A stretch of 56,219 bases of DNA from Megamonas hypermegale. GTDB taxonomy: Bacteria > Bacillota > Negativicutes > Selenomonadales > Selenomonadaceae. Position numbers and translations under genes: made by a program. Of the stretch, positions 46,451 through 55,547 are shown piece after piece. Where the stretch lies: positions 1 to 56,219 of the forward strand of contig DCFC01000029.1 of assembly GCA_002314325.1 (NCBI GenBank), in the 5' to 3' direction. Within the stretch, counting starts at the first letter, position 1, and each line of letters starts with the position of its first letter. The notes below the pieces were generated by a model, which saw nothing but the letters and a program-made list of their open reading frames with translations, searched no databases and had not been told where the DNA came from.

Positions 46451-46490
46451 TTAGAAAATCCCGTGAAAATAATTCCACGGGACTTTCTAA
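46451..46490 (-). promoter_or_regulatory. Hairpin between acpP and the fabK paralogue
   Basis: Fifteen-base arms with one mismatch (46451-46465 and 46476-46490; core TCCCGTG/CACGGGA) lie 13 bases after the acpP stop. The T tail is weak. It may cause partial termination or protect the 3' end of an acpP-containing fragment, matching the high need for acyl carrier protein. Confidence 0.65.
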
Positions 46491-46503
46491 ATAAACGCTA
46501 AAA

Positions 46504-46743
46504 TTATTTGTGCTGGTCTATATAGGTTACAACATCCTGAACAGTTTTGATTTTTTCAGCAGCTTCGTCCGGAATTTCGATACCGAATTCTTCTTCAAAA
46601 GCCATGATTAATTCTACAATGTCAAGAGAGTCTGCACCTAAATCGTCGATGAATGTGGAATCAATATTGATTTCATCTGCTTCAACACCTAACTGTTCAA
46701 CTACGATATCTCTTACTTTTTCAAAAGTAGACATTCTTGTCAC
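46504..46743 (-). CDS. acpP: Acyl carrier protein
   Basis: A 79-residue acidic four-helix carrier. The phosphopantetheine serine is in [18 protein letters not shown] (Ser about 39). The start has the strong site GAGGAGGTGAC. The gene sits between fabG and the fabK paralogue. The first residues [10 protein letters not shown] contain a second ATG, so the start may be three codons later; the upstream ATG is kept. Confidence 0.97.
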   Translation of the reverse strand: MTRMSTFEKVRDIVVEQLGVEADEINIDSTFIDDLGADSLDIVELIMAFEEEFGIEIPDEAAEKIKTVQDVVTYIDQHK

Positions 46744-46779
46744 CTCCTCCTCAGAATAACCTCATTTATTACTGCAATA

Positions 46780-47523
46780 TTACATTACCATGCCGCCATC
46801 AACGTGGATAACCTGGCCTGTAATATATGAAGCCTTATCGGATGCCAGGAATAAAACTGCATTGGCTATATCCTCCGGTTTACCCATTTTACCGAGAGGT
46901 ATGGAAGTCAAAACATGTTCCTGTGCTTTTTCCGGCATAGCAGCCGTCATGTCGGTCGCGATAAATCCCGGTGCTACTGCATTTACGGTGATACCGCGGC
47001 TTGCCATTTCACGCGCCAGCGATTTGGTGAAACCGATTACGCCGGCTTTGGCAGCTGCATAGTTTGTCTGGCCGGCATTGCCCATGATACCGGATACGGA
47101 AGACATGTTGATTATTCTGCCGGAACGTTTTTTCATCATGTATTTTGCTGCGACTTTCGTGCAGTTGAAAATACCGGTAAGGTTCGTATTGATAACGGCG
47201 TTCCAGTCTTCTTCCTTCATGCGGATGAACAGACCGTCGCGCGTGATGCCTGCGTTATTTACCAGGATATCAATACCGCCCAGCTGCGCGATTACTTCTT
47301 CCACCATCTGCATGGCGGATTTTTCATCGCTGACGTCAGCCTGAATAATCATCGCCTTGCCGCCCATCTGAGTTATTATACTTTGTACTTCTTCAGCGGC
47401 AGCTTTATTTCCTGCATAATTTATAGCAACGGCAGCACCTTCTTTGGCAAGCTCTATGGCAACCGCTCTGCCGATGCCGCGCGAACCGCCCGTTACGAGC
47501 GCAATCTTACCGTCTAAAAGCAT
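46780..47523 (-). CDS. fabG: 3-oxoacyl-ACP reductase
   Basis: A 247-residue short-chain dehydrogenase that reduces 3-ketoacyl-ACP with NADPH. The nucleotide site GGSRGIGRA lies at about 12-20, NNAG near 88, and the catalytic Ser and Tyr-x3-Lys in [20 protein letters not shown], about 138-157. The ATG at 47523 with AAGGAGG is preferred over an in-frame upstream ATG at 47562 that lies inside fabD. It starts 1 base after the fabD stop. Confidence 0.97.
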   Translation of the reverse strand: MLLDGKIALVTGGSRGIGRAVAIELAKEGAAVAINYAGNKAAAEEVQSIITQMGGKAMIIQADVSDEKSAMQMVEEVIAQLGGIDILVNNAGITRDGLFIRMKEEDWNAVINTNLTGIFNCTKVAAKYMMKKRSGRIINMSSVSGIMGNAGQTNYAAAKAGVIGFTKSLAREMASRGITVNAVAPGFIATDMTAAMPEKAQEHVLTSIPLGKMGKPEDIANAVLFLASDKASYITGQVIHVDGGMVM

Positions 47524-47524
47524 A

Positions 47525-48469
47525 TTATCGAACCTCCTTGAAATAGTCAAGAGTTTTTTCAAGACTTTCGATATTTTCTACGTTCAAAGATTTAAGTTTG
47601 CGGTCAATTCGCTTGTTGAAGCCGCATAAAACTTTGCCCGGACCTACTTCTACATAAGTGTCTGCACCGAAATCCTTCATTGTGGCAACGCAGTCTTCCC
47701 ATTTTACAGGGCTTGCTGCCTGTTTTACAAGGCTGATTTTGATATCTTCCGCTTTTGTAAGCGCCTCTGCCGTTACATTCGTTACAACAGGAATATTAGC
47801 ATCACTTACTACTACTTTGTCAAGTTCAACGGCAAGTTTTTCAGCGGCCGGTTCCATCAGTTTGCTGTGGAACGGAGCGCTTACAGGCAGAATAATGCAT
47901 TTTTTCGCGCCGGCTTTCGTCATTTCCTCACTTGCTTTTTCTACGCCTTGAGCCGTACCGGCAATAACAATCTGTCCAGGGCAGTTGAAGTTTACAGCCT
48001 GCACTAAAGCGGTGGAAGCTGTTACCTGCGCGCAAATTTCAACAATTTTATCGCGGTCGAGACCGATAACGGCAGCCATGCCGCCTTCGCCTACCGGTAC
48101 TGCTTCCTGCATGTACATGCCGCGTTTATGCACGAGATATACGGCATCGGCAAATTTTAAGGAACCGGCTGCAACGAGTGCGGAATATTCACCGAGGCTG
48201 TGTCCGCCGACGATTTCCGGAGTGATACCGTTTTCTTTTAAAAGTTCGTTACAGATAACGCTCATGGTCAAAATAGCCGGCTGCGTGTTGGCCGTGAGTT
48301 TTAAATCTTCAGCAGGACCGTTGAAGCACATGTCCATGATGGAATAACCGAGTGCTTCGTCCGCTTCTTTGAAGAGTTTTTTGGCGATATCGTATTTATC
48401 GTAAAAATCCTTACCCATGCCGACAACCTGAGAACCCTGACCCGGGAATAAAAATGCTAATTTACTCAT
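47525..48469 (-). CDS. fabD: Malonyl-CoA:ACP transacylase
   Basis: A 314-residue enzyme that loads malonate onto ACP. N-terminal signature [15 protein letters not shown], nucleophile Ser in [11 protein letters not shown] (about 90-100), and the partner His in [11 protein letters not shown] (about 196-206). The length is normal. It follows fabK after 27 bases and precedes fabG. Confidence 0.97.
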   Translation of the reverse strand: MSKLAFLFPGQGSQVVGMGKDFYDKYDIAKKLFKEADEALGYSIMDMCFNGPAEDLKLTANTQPAILTMSVICNELLKENGITPEIVGGHSLGEYSALVAAGSLKFADAVYLVHKRGMYMQEAVPVGEGGMAAVIGLDRDKIVEICAQVTASTALVQAVNFNCPGQIVIAGTAQGVEKASEEMTKAGAKKCIILPVSAPFHSKLMEPAAEKLAVELDKVVVSDANIPVVTNVTAEALTKAEDIKISLVKQAASPVKWEDCVATMKDFGADTYVEVGPGKVLCGFNKRIDRKLKSLNVENIESLEKTLDYFKEVR

Positions 48470-48496
48470 CTAATCACCCTTCCATATTCAGATAAA

Positions 48497-49444
48497 TTAT
48501 TTACAAGTGTTTTCTGCTTTCTGCAATGTAGCCGAAAGACCGTTTACCATTTCGTCGATAATCTGTTTGACCGGTTTCACTTCATTGAACATGCCGCAAA
48601 TCTGGCCAATCATGACGGAACCCATTTCCACATCGCCTTTTCTGGCAGCGAGGTTTAATCCGCCTGCACCGAGTTTTTCAATTTCTTCAATCGGCGCATT
48701 CGCTTTTTCCATTTCGTCGAATTTGCGCGTCAGTTTGTTGGCGATTACGCGCACCGGATGACCGGTGGAACGGCCTGTTACGACGGTGGAGCGGTCTTTT
48801 GCCTTTATTACCATTTTTTTGTAGTTTTCATGTGCAATACATTCTTCGGAAACGACAAAGCGCGAGCCCATCTGCACGCCGCATGCGCCGAGTGCAAATG
48901 CAGCCGCCATGCCGCGGCTGTCGCCGATACCGCCGGCTGCAATGACCGGAATATCAATTGCGTCGACAACCTGCGGCACGAGCGCCATTGTAGTTATTTC
49001 ACCTACATGGCCGCCGCTTTCCGTACCTTCCGCAATAACGGCATCTACGCCGGTACGCACAAGGCGTTTGGCGAGAGCTACGGAGGCTACGACAGGAATT
49101 ACCTTGCTGCCGATTTCTTTGAGTGCCGGAATGTATTCGCCCGGATTGCCTGCGCCCGTAGTTATGACAGGTACGCGTTCATCTACGACAACCTGCATGA
49201 CTTCTTTTACAAACGGAGACATAAGCATTATATTAACGCCGAACGGTTTATCCGTCCACTGTTTTACTTTTTGTATTTCGGCTCTTAAAATATCAGGAGG
49301 CATATGCCCTGCTCCGATAATACCGAGACCGCCGGCATTGGATACGGCGGAAGCAAGCTCAGCCGTACCGAGCCAGGCCATACCGCCCTGGAATATCGGA
49401 TACTTAATATTTAATAATTTACAGATAGGATTGTTTTCAAACAT
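48497..49444 (-). CDS. fabK: Enoyl-ACP reductase II (FabK)
   Basis: A 315-residue FMN-dependent enoyl-ACP reductase, the last step of each elongation cycle. It has the N-terminal YPIFQGGMAWLGTAELASAV, the catalytic-site EGTESGGHVGE, the phosphate-binding AAGGIGDSRGMAAAFALGA and the C-terminal SVMIGQICGMFNEVKP. FabK takes the place of FabI, so triclosan sensitivity would be low; that is an inference from the family. It lies 3 bases after fabH. Confidence 0.93.
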   Translation of the reverse strand: MFENNPICKLLNIKYPIFQGGMAWLGTAELASAVSNAGGLGIIGAGHMPPDILRAEIQKVKQWTDKPFGVNIMLMSPFVKEVMQVVVDERVPVITTGAGNPGEYIPALKEIGSKVIPVVASVALAKRLVRTGVDAVIAEGTESGGHVGEITTMALVPQVVDAIDIPVIAAGGIGDSRGMAAAFALGACGVQMGSRFVVSEECIAHENYKKMVIKAKDRSTVVTGRSTGHPVRVIANKLTRKFDEMEKANAPIEEIEKLGAGGLNLAARKGDVEMGSVMIGQICGMFNEVKPVKQIIDEMVNGLSATLQKAENTCK

Positions 49445-49447
49445 ATT

Positions 49448-50452
49448 TTAGCCCTCCTTAGCCCATTTCATAATACAGGATGCCCATGTAAGGCCTGCAC
49501 CAAAACCAGAAAGAGCTATTATCTCGCCTTTTTTCAATTTGCCTTCACGTTCAGCTTCCGCTAAAGCAATAGGAATTGAAGCAGCCGATGTATTGCCGTA
49601 TTTTTCAATGTTGACAAAAACCTTTTCCATCGGCAGATGGAGTCTTTTTGCCGCTGATTGAATGATACGGATGTTTGCCTGATGCGGAATGAAGTAATCA
49701 ATATCTTCTTTACTTAATTCTGCTCTTTCCAGGGATTTCATAACGGTGGAACCCATTGCTTTTACAGCGAAGCGGAATGTTTCCTTGCCGTTCATATGCA
49801 GACAGTGCATATGATTGTCGATTGTTTCCTGGTCCGCCGGATGTCTGCTTCCTCCGCCCGGTATTTCAATCGTTTCCGCACCGGAACCGTCTGCACCGAG
49901 GTCGAAGGAAAGCACGCCGTAACCGTCGTCAACTACGCCGTAAACGGCAGCGCCGGCTCCGTCCGCAAAGATAATGCAAGTATTTCTATCTTTCCAATTA
50001 ACAAATTTTGATAAAGTTTCAGCACCTACTACTAATACTTTTTTATATACACCCGTTTCTATGAATTGAGAAGCAATCGCCGAGCCGTATACAAAACCGG
50101 AGCAGGCTGCCGACAGGTCAAATGCCGCCGCATTCACGGCGCCAAGCTTGTTTTGCAGAACACATGCCGTCGACGGTGTATTACTGTCGGCGGAAATCGT
50201 CGCTACGATAATCATATCGAGTTCTTCCGCTGAAACGTTGGCATCTTCAAGTGCTCTCTGCGCCGCTATCAAGGATAAATCGGATGTCGCCTGTTCAGGC
50301 GCACAGATGCGTCTTTCTTTAATGCCGGTGCGTTCCGTAATCCACTCGTCATTCGTGTCTACCAATTTTTCAATATCTGCATTAGTAAGGATTTTCTCTG
50401 GAACATAAGAACCTAGGCCCAGAATGCCCGCACTATTTAATTTCAGTGTCAT
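49448..50452 (-). CDS. fabH: Beta-ketoacyl-ACP synthase III
   Basis: A 334-residue initiating condensing enzyme that uses acyl-CoA and malonyl-ACP. The nucleophile Cys is in FDLSAACSGFVYG (about 110-122). The His is in YFIPHQANIRI (about 250-260) and the Asn in YGNTSAASIP (about 284-293). It overlaps plsX by 20 bases. The primer CoA cannot be deduced, but branched-chain CoA primers would tie it to BCAT chemistry. Confidence 0.97.
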   Translation of the reverse strand: MTLKLNSAGILGLGSYVPEKILTNADIEKLVDTNDEWITERTGIKERRICAPEQATSDLSLIAAQRALEDANVSAEELDMIIVATISADSNTPSTACVLQNKLGAVNAAAFDLSAACSGFVYGSAIASQFIETGVYKKVLVVGAETLSKFVNWKDRNTCIIFADGAGAAVYGVVDDGYGVLSFDLGADGSGAETIEIPGGGSRHPADQETIDNHMHCLHMNGKETFRFAVKAMGSTVMKSLERAELSKEDIDYFIPHQANIRIIQSAAKRLHLPMEKVFVNIEKYGNTSAASIPIALAEAEREGKLKKGEIIALSGFGAGLTWASCIMKWAKEG

Positions 50453-51476
50453 GGCTTAGAACTTCCTCCTTATCTATATTATCTCTGATTTGAGTTAATA
50501 CGTCATTTTTTACATAGTCGCACGCCTGTCTTATCGCATTGCAGATGGACTTGGCGTTGGAGCTACCATGAGATATTATACAACAACCATTAACCCCTAG
50601 TAAAGGCGCACCGCCGTATTCGGTAACATCTATTTCCTTGCCCAGTTTTTTCAGTGCCGGCATTAACAGACATGCACCGAGTTTGGCCATAAGGCCGCCG
50701 TTTTGCACAGCTTCTTTCGCCATTTTGACGAGCGTTTTGGCCAGCCCTTCGGCGAATTTCAAAACGATGTTGCCGACAAAACCGTCGCAGACTACTACAT
50801 CGAAATTGCCTGTAGGAATATCGCGTCCTTCGGCATTGCCCTTGAAATTAATCGTTTTCATCGCCTTCAAAATAGGATAAGTCTGCTGTGCCTGTTCATT
50901 TCCCTTGGTGGCTTCCTCACCGATATTCAAAAGACCGACTGTGGGATTTTGTTTGCCGAATACACATTTTGCATATATAGAACCCATGAGCGCACTTTGT
51001 GATAAATGCTTCGGTTTGCAGTCCACGTTGGCGCCGGAGTCCAGTAGCAGCGTTGCTCCGCCTTTTGCCGTCGGTATCGGAGTGGCAATCGTCGGTCTGT
51101 CTATGCCCTTGATGCGGCCGAGAATGAACAGAGCCGAAGCCGCGGCTGCTCCCGTATTTCCTGCTGAAACAACGGCATCGCAATATCCTTCCTTCACCAG
51201 GCGCGTCGCCACGACGATGGAAGAGTCCTTTTTGCGGCGCACGGCAACGCCCGGATGTTCTCCCATGCCAATTACGTCGCTGGCATGATGAATTGTTATT
51301 TTACTGTCTCTGCTGGTTTTCCATTCCGGATAAAAAGTATCCAGCTGTGTCTGTATTTGAGTTCTATCACCGACGAGTACAATTTCACAATCATAGCGTT
51401 TAACGGCCCATACCGCACCTTTGACTATCTGCTCAGGTGCAAAATCGCCGCCCATGGCATCTACTGCAATTTTCAT
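50433..51476 (-). CDS. plsX: Phosphate acyltransferase PlsX
   Basis: A 347-residue enzyme that converts acyl-ACP to acyl-phosphate for phospholipid synthesis by PlsY/PlsC. It begins [20 protein letters not shown] and contains [17 protein letters not shown] (about 105-121), [16 protein letters not shown] and the C-terminal [12 protein letters not shown]. The length is family-typical. The start overlaps the fapR stop by 4 bases, the usual Firmicute fapR-plsX coupling. Confidence 0.97.
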   Translation of the reverse strand: MKIAVDAMGGDFAPEQIVKGAVWAVKRYDCEIVLVGDRTQIQTQLDTFYPEWKTSRDSKITIHHASDVIGMGEHPGVAVRRKKDSSIVVATRLVKEGYCDAVVSAGNTGAAAASALFILGRIKGIDRPTIATPIPTAKGGATLLLDSGANVDCKPKHLSQSALMGSIYAKCVFGKQNPTVGLLNIGEEATKGNEQAQQTYPILKAMKTINFKGNAEGRDIPTGNFDVVVCDGFVGNIVLKFAEGLAKTLVKMAKEAVQNGGLMAKLGACLLMPALKKLGKEIDVTEYGGAPLLGVNGCCIISHGSSNAKSICNAIRQACDYVKNDVLTQIRDNIDKEEVLSHDTEIK

Positions 51477-52048
51477 ACTTCCGGCCCTCCATTACTTTCC
51501 AATGAGACTAAAATAAATTTTGCACGGAAAACTTCTTTAGTACCATTTTTGATTTTTACCCAGACGAAGAATTTATTGCCCCGTCTGTGTTTTAATTCAG
51601 CTTTGGCGACTAATTTATCGCCTACATGTACTGGGGCTTTATATTTAATATTGGCTACACCAGTTATTGCCATCGGGGCATCAATGAGTGCCAACGCCAG
51701 AGAATTTGCCTGTGCGAACATATATTCACCTTTAGCCACTCTGGATTTTTCAAAAACCATATCTTCTGTAACATTAAGCAGGGAAATACCTGATTTACCC
51801 AATTCTAAATCCAAAAGTTCCCCAGAAACTTCTCTGCTACTAATAGATTTAACTTTCTTTTGCGTAGCTTCCGCCAATTTCTTAATTCGCTCTCGAAGCT
51901 CCGGAATACCAAGTTCTAAACGGTCCAACCTGATAGTCTGTATACTGACATTCAAAAGTTTTGCTAAGTCCTCATCTGTAAAAAAAGGCTTCGTCTTCAT
52001 ATAATCTATTAATAGACTTTGTCTAATTCGCTTTTTTTCACGTATCAT
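51473..52048 (-). CDS. fapR: FapR transcription factor of lipid synthesis
   Basis: A 191-residue repressor that senses malonyl-CoA. It has an N-terminal helix-turn-helix (about 20-58, [20 protein letters not shown]) and a C-terminal hot-dog domain (about 75-190) with [20 protein letters not shown], which binds malonyl-CoA. The first gene of the fatty-acid operon, it has its own operator and promoter just upstream, so it is autoregulated. Confidence 0.95.
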   Translation of the reverse strand: MIREKKRIRQSLLIDYMKTKPFFTDEDLAKLLNVSIQTIRLDRLELGIPELRERIKKLAEATQKKVKSISSREVSGELLDLELGKSGISLLNVTEDMVFEKSRVAKGEYMFAQANSLALALIDAPMAITGVANIKYKAPVHVGDKLVAKAELKHRRGNKFFVWVKIKNGTKEVFRAKFILVSLESNGGPEV

Positions 52049-52063
52049 CCTTCACACCAACTT

Positions 52064-52080
52064 TTAGTACCAGATAATAA
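52064..52080 (-). promoter_or_regulatory. FapR operator
   Basis: The 17-base sequence TTAGTACCAGATAATAA (plus strand) is close to the FapR palindrome TTAGTACCTGATACTAA. It lies about 15 bases upstream of the fapR start and 18 bases downstream of the -10 box, a position suited to blocking promoter clearance. Match to a consensus remembered from the literature. Confidence 0.85.
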
Positions 52081-52098
52081 AACCAATTACAGTTGGTT

Positions 52099-52127
52099 AT
52101 TATACAAACTTTTTTTTGACTTGGCAA
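52099..52127 (-). promoter_or_regulatory. Promoter of the FapR operon
   Basis: On the minus strand TTGCCA (52122-52127), 17 bases, then TATAAT (52099-52104). A small inverted repeat AACCAACTG..AATTGGTT follows between promoter and operator. Confidence 0.82.
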
Positions 52128-52153
52128 GTAAAAATTTTCCGCGCAAAATAAAA

Positions 52154-52210
52154 TATGCTCTCTTTATAGATAATGTTACTTGAATTTAAACTATCTATAA
52201 AGAGAGCATA
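52154..52210 (-). terminator. Terminator of yceD-rpmF
   Basis: Perfect 19-bp arms TATGCTCTCTTTATAGATA and its complement enclose a 19-base loop, 19 bases after the rpmF stop. They are followed by TTTTATTTT on the minus strand. Confidence 0.85.
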
Positions 52211-52228
52211 CATATTCGCTCCAAAAAA

Positions 52229-52408
52229 TTATTCTTCAGAAGCGATAACTTCTTTACCGTCATAATAACCACATTCAGTGCAAACATGATGAGGCATTTT
52301 CGGTTCATGACACTGTGGGCATGCAACATAACCAGGAGCTTCTAATTTCCAGTTAGCACGACGTCTGTCACGACGAGCTTTGGACATTTTACGCTTAGGT
52401 ACTGCCAT
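52229..52408 (-). CDS. rpmF: Ribosomal protein bL32
   Basis: A 59-residue basic large-subunit protein, [19 protein letters not shown] at the N-terminus. A C-terminal Cys4 zinc site has CPQC at 30-33 and CTEC at 43-46. AAGGAGGTG lies upstream of the ATG. It lies downstream of the yceD gene and upstream of the fapR operon, the conserved order yceD-rpmF-fapR/plsX. A terminator and a new promoter separate it from fapR. Confidence 0.97.
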   Translation of the reverse strand: MAVPKRKMSKARRDRRRANWKLEAPGYVACPQCHEPKMPHHVCTECGYYDGKEVIASEE

Positions 52409-52460
52409 TGACTACACACCTCCTTAACAAAATAAACGAATTAAAAAGCAAGTTTTGCTT

Positions 52461-52970
52461 TTACCTGTTTTTCTTTAATAGTTCCTGCAAAGCCGCAAGC
52501 CGAGGGTCAATACTGTCCCTGTTGCAGCCGCAATCGGTTTTATTCAAATTAGCACCGCATACGCTGCAAAGCCCCTTGCAATCCTCTTTGCACAAATGCT
52601 TCGTCGGCTGAGCAGAAATTATAATATCGCGCACTAAATCGCCGATATCGATAATATCGCCGTCAAAACAATTCATGTCTTCAGTTTTTGCCAGGTTCTT
52701 ATCGCGTGTGAATTCCTCCGCGAAGTTGTAATCGCCGTCAAATTGATACCGTTCCAGACATCTGTCGCATACGCATATCAGATTGCAGACGATATTGCCT
52801 TCCAGACGGAAACAAGTTCCTGTATTCACAGCGGTTCCTTTGACTATGATGGGACCTTTTAGCTCACAGTCGTCTATAAGCTGTCCGATGTTTTCGGGGT
52901 CGGTTTCAAAATTGAAACCCATTTCATAACCGATTTTATCAGCTATTTCCGATACATTTATTTTCATCAT
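52461..52970 (-). CDS. yceD: YceD/DUF177 family protein
   Basis: A 169-residue DUF177 family protein, linked in many bacteria to 23S rRNA maturation and always found next to rpmF. The family motif CVCDRCLERYQFDGDYNF lies at about 75-92. A cysteine-rich end (CKGLCSVCGANLNKTDCGC, about 134-152) may bind zinc. ATG at 52970 is preferred with GAGG 9 bases upstream. A TTG at 52985 would fall at or before the transcription start inferred from the promoter at 52989-53017. Confidence 0.9.
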   Translation of the reverse strand: MMKINVSEIADKIGYEMGFNFETDPENIGQLIDDCELKGPIIVKGTAVNTGTCFRLEGNIVCNLICVCDRCLERYQFDGDYNFAEEFTRDKNLAKTEDMNCFDGDIIDIGDLVRDIIISAQPTKHLCKEDCKGLCSVCGANLNKTDCGCNRDSIDPRLAALQELLKKNR

Positions 52971-52988
52971 TAAAATCAACCTCAATCC

Positions 52989-53017
52989 ATTATAGCCGTA
53001 GCCTTATATTTTGTCAA
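52989..53017 (-). promoter_or_regulatory. Promoter of yceD-rpmF
   Basis: On the minus strand a perfect TTGACA (53012-53017), 17 bases, then a perfect TATAAT (52989-52994). The leader before yceD would be only about 12 bases. It is the strongest promoter match in the window and fits ribosomal-protein expression. Confidence 0.9.
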
Positions 53018-53034
53018 ACAAACATAGTAATTTT

Positions 53035-53064
53035 TTGGGAAAAATTTTGCCGATATGCTAAAAT
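53035..53064 (+). promoter_or_regulatory. Promoter of tmcAL
   Basis: TTGGGA (53035-53040), 18 bases, then TAAAAT (53059-53064) with TG one base upstream (extended -10). It diverges from the yceD promoter. Confidence 0.6.
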
Positions 53065-53098
53065 ATTTTTCAAACAAATATTTCGAAGGAGAAATGAC

Positions 53099-54337
53099 AT
53101 GCAGATAACCGGTATTATCAGCGAATACAATCCCTTTCACAATGGACATAAATACTTAATTGAAAAACATCGCGAAAATAATCCCCACGCTCATTTTATC
53201 GCCGTAATGAGCGGTAATTTCACCCAGCGCGGTGAAGCGGCAATTTTAAACAAATGGCAAAGAGCCCGTCTCGCTGTCGCCGGCGGTATTGATTTGGTCA
53301 TCGAGCTGCCCTTCGTTTTTGCCGTGCGCAGTGCCCAGCATTTTGCCTTCGGCGGCGTCGACCTGCTGCAAAAGCTCAATTGTGTCGACGCTGTCTGTTT
53401 TGGCAGCGAGTATACCGATAAGGATGAGCTCATCCGCATTGCTCGGAGTTTTCAACGGCCGGAGTTTGCGCCGCTGTTTCAAAAATACATTGCGCAGGGC
53501 ATATCATATGCTTCCGCTGTCAGCAGAAGCATAGCAGAGCTCACCGGTATCGGCGAGGACGTTTTAAAAGCACCCAATACTATTTTGGGCATTGAATACC
53601 TGAAAGCAGTGCAAAAGCTGCATGCTTCGTTCGATATTGATATCATACAGCGTGTTAAAGCTCAGCACAACGATTTAAACTATCAGCGTGATTTTGCCAG
53701 CGGTACTGCCATCAGACACTGCCTGTATAAAGATAATATCAATTTTGACGAACTTAAACAAGTTGTTCCGCCGAAAACTTTCCGTCTGCTTCAGCAAATT
53801 CACGCACAAAACGAACTGCCACTGGAAGAAAATCTGTTTTTGCCGCTGCTTTGGAAATTGCGTCTTTGCTCGTTTACAGATATACAAAAAATCTACGGCG
53901 TTAATGAAGGATTGGAGTATAAACTGCTAAAAGCTTCCGCTGGAGCAAGAAACAAAACGGAGCTGTTAAACGGTCTTAAATCAAAACGCTACCCTATGAC
54001 GAAATTGCAGCGAATGCTTTTATACATTATGCTCGATTTGACGAAAAAGCAGCTGAATGAGTTTGATAACAGCGGCGCACTGTATGCCCACGTTCTGGCG
54101 TTTAATGACAGAGGAACGCAAATTCTGCGCCGGTTAAAGCGCAAATCCTCCATACCGATTATAACAAAAACGGCCGCTTATCTCGACAGCAAAAAACGCC
54201 GCCAGGAAAATCTGACGGCGTGGGAAAAAATGCTATCAATAGATACGTATGCCACAGAATTGTACAACCTATGCTTTAATCCGGTCCGCGGCTGCGGCGA
54301 GGACTTCACGACATCGCCGTTTTTCGAGCGGAGCTAA
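53099..54337 (+). CDS. tmcAL: tRNA(Met) cytidine acetate ligase (YlbM-type)
   Basis: A 412-residue nucleotidyltransferase-fold protein that, in Bacillus, uses acetate and ATP to make N4-acetylcytidine at the wobble position of elongator tRNA-Met. The ATP-site motif is SEYNPFHNGH (about 8-17), followed by VMSGNFTQRGEAAI (about 39-52) and a CFGSE motif near 101-105. The length matches YlbM. The start has GAAGGAG upstream. The stop codon TAA overlaps the convergent rodA stop TAG. Confidence 0.93.
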   Translation: MQITGIISEYNPFHNGHKYLIEKHRENNPHAHFIAVMSGNFTQRGEAAILNKWQRARLAVAGGIDLVIELPFVFAVRSAQHFAFGGVDLLQKLNCVDAVCFGSEYTDKDELIRIARSFQRPEFAPLFQKYIAQGISYASAVSRSIAELTGIGEDVLKAPNTILGIEYLKAVQKLHASFDIDIIQRVKAQHNDLNYQRDFASGTAIRHCLYKDNINFDELKQVVPPKTFRLLQQIHAQNELPLEENLFLPLLWKLRLCSFTDIQKIYGVNEGLEYKLLKASAGARNKTELLNGLKSKRYPMTKLQRMLLYIMLDLTKKQLNEFDNSGALYAHVLAFNDRGTQILRRLKRKSSIPIITKTAAYLDSKKRRQENLTAWEKMLSIDTYATELYNLCFNPVRGCGEDFTTSPFFERS

Positions 54338-55452
54338 AAATGCAGCGTCTGCTGTTTCATGTGAATATTCATCAGCAGTCCCAGGCACGTTATATTCGTA
54401 AGCAGTGAGCTTACGCCGTAGCTCATGAGCGGAAGCGGAATACCCGTAACCGGCATAACACCCATTGTCATGCCCACATTGACGAGAACGTGGAAACCGA
54501 GCATGGACGTAATCCCGACAGCCAACAGCATTCCGAAAGTGTCTTTGCATTCACGCGCTATTTTTACACCGCGCCATAGCACGATGAGATACAGGCACAG
54601 TAAAAATGCAGCACCGATGAAGCCGAATTCTTCACCGACTACGGCAAAGATAAAGTCCGTATGATTTTCCGGCAGAAAATTGAGTTGGCTTTGCGTGCCG
54701 CCGAACAGTCCCTTGCCGAAAAGCATACCGGAACCGATGGCGATTTTCGACTGGATTATATGATAGCCTGAGCCGAGCGGGTCCACATTCGGGTCGATAA
54801 ACACCATGATGCGCATTTTCTGATAATCGTGCAGAAACTGCCACATTATCGGCAGAAGCGCCAAAAAAGCACCGAATACAATGCCTAAAATTTTGAGACT
54901 TATACCGGCGACGAATATCATGCCGAGAAATATCGCCAGAAATACAAGGCCTGTACCCAAGTCAGGCTGTTTGGCAACGAGCAGGAACGGCACGAGCACA
55001 AACAGTGCCACGGGTATTATTTCCCGCCATTTTTTCAAATGTCCCACACGGCTTTCCAAAAGCGCCGCCAGTGCTATAATCATAATTACTTTGGAGAACT
55101 CCGATGGCTGAATGCTGATAGGCCCTATCATAATCCAGCGCTGTGCACCGAGAGCCGAATGGCCGAAGAACATTACCGCCAGAAGCATTATCAGGTTAAA
55201 GATGTAAATCTTGTCGCCCCAGTGCCGCAGCGCGCGGTAATCAAAAAAATTCACTATCATGAATGCCCAGATGAGGCCGCCCAGAGCAAACATGCCCTGT
55301 CTTTGCAGATACCAGTAGCGGTCGTCGCTGGGCGTATTTACATGCGTTGCACTGGCAATCGTTATCAGCCCTACAATCAGTATGCCGATTACGGCAAGAG
55401 CCAGCGGCCAGTCTAGTCGCCGCAGTGTTCTGTTTTCCCTAATGTTGAACAT
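54334..55452 (-). CDS. rodA: RodA peptidoglycan glycosyltransferase
   Basis: A 372-residue SEDS-family membrane protein with about ten helices that polymerises lipid II for rod-shaped growth, normally with a class B PBP. Motifs: ALGAQRWIMIGPISIQPSEF (about 106-125), KQPDLGTGLVFLAIFLGM (about 160-177) and FGGTQSQLNFLPENHTDFIF-type loop near 250-270, then GIPLPLMSYGVSSLL near 338-352. The GTAGAAAAGT leader upstream gives only a weak ribosome site. Its stop overlaps the tmcAL stop, so neither gene has room for a terminator between them. Confidence 0.95.
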   Translation of the reverse strand: MFNIRENRTLRRLDWPLALAVIGILIVGLITIASATHVNTPSDDRYWYLQRQGMFALGGLIWAFMIVNFFDYRALRHWGDKIYIFNLIMLLAVMFFGHSALGAQRWIMIGPISIQPSEFSKVIMIIALAALLESRVGHLKKWREIIPVALFVLVPFLLVAKQPDLGTGLVFLAIFLGMIFVAGISLKILGIVFGAFLALLPIMWQFLHDYQKMRIMVFIDPNVDPLGSGYHIIQSKIAIGSGMLFGKGLFGGTQSQLNFLPENHTDFIFAVVGEEFGFIGAAFLLCLYLIVLWRGVKIARECKDTFGMLLAVGITSMLGFHVLVNVGMTMGVMPVTGIPLPLMSYGVSSLLTNITCLGLLMNIHMKQQTLHF

Positions 55453-55500
55453 ACTTTTCTACCTATTCCTTTAATATTTACTACTTGAATTAACTAAAAA

Positions 55501-55531
55501 AATTGAGGATATATTTACCATATCCTCAATT
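55501..55531 (-). terminator. Terminator of the phosphodiesterase gene
   Basis: Perfect 12-bp arms AATTGAGGATAT / ATATCCTCAATT enclose a 7-base loop and are followed by seven T on the minus strand. It lies 17 bases after the phosphodiesterase stop and about 48 bases upstream of rodA, separating the two genes. Confidence 0.88.
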
Positions 55532-55547
55532 ATTATAGCAATTCTTT

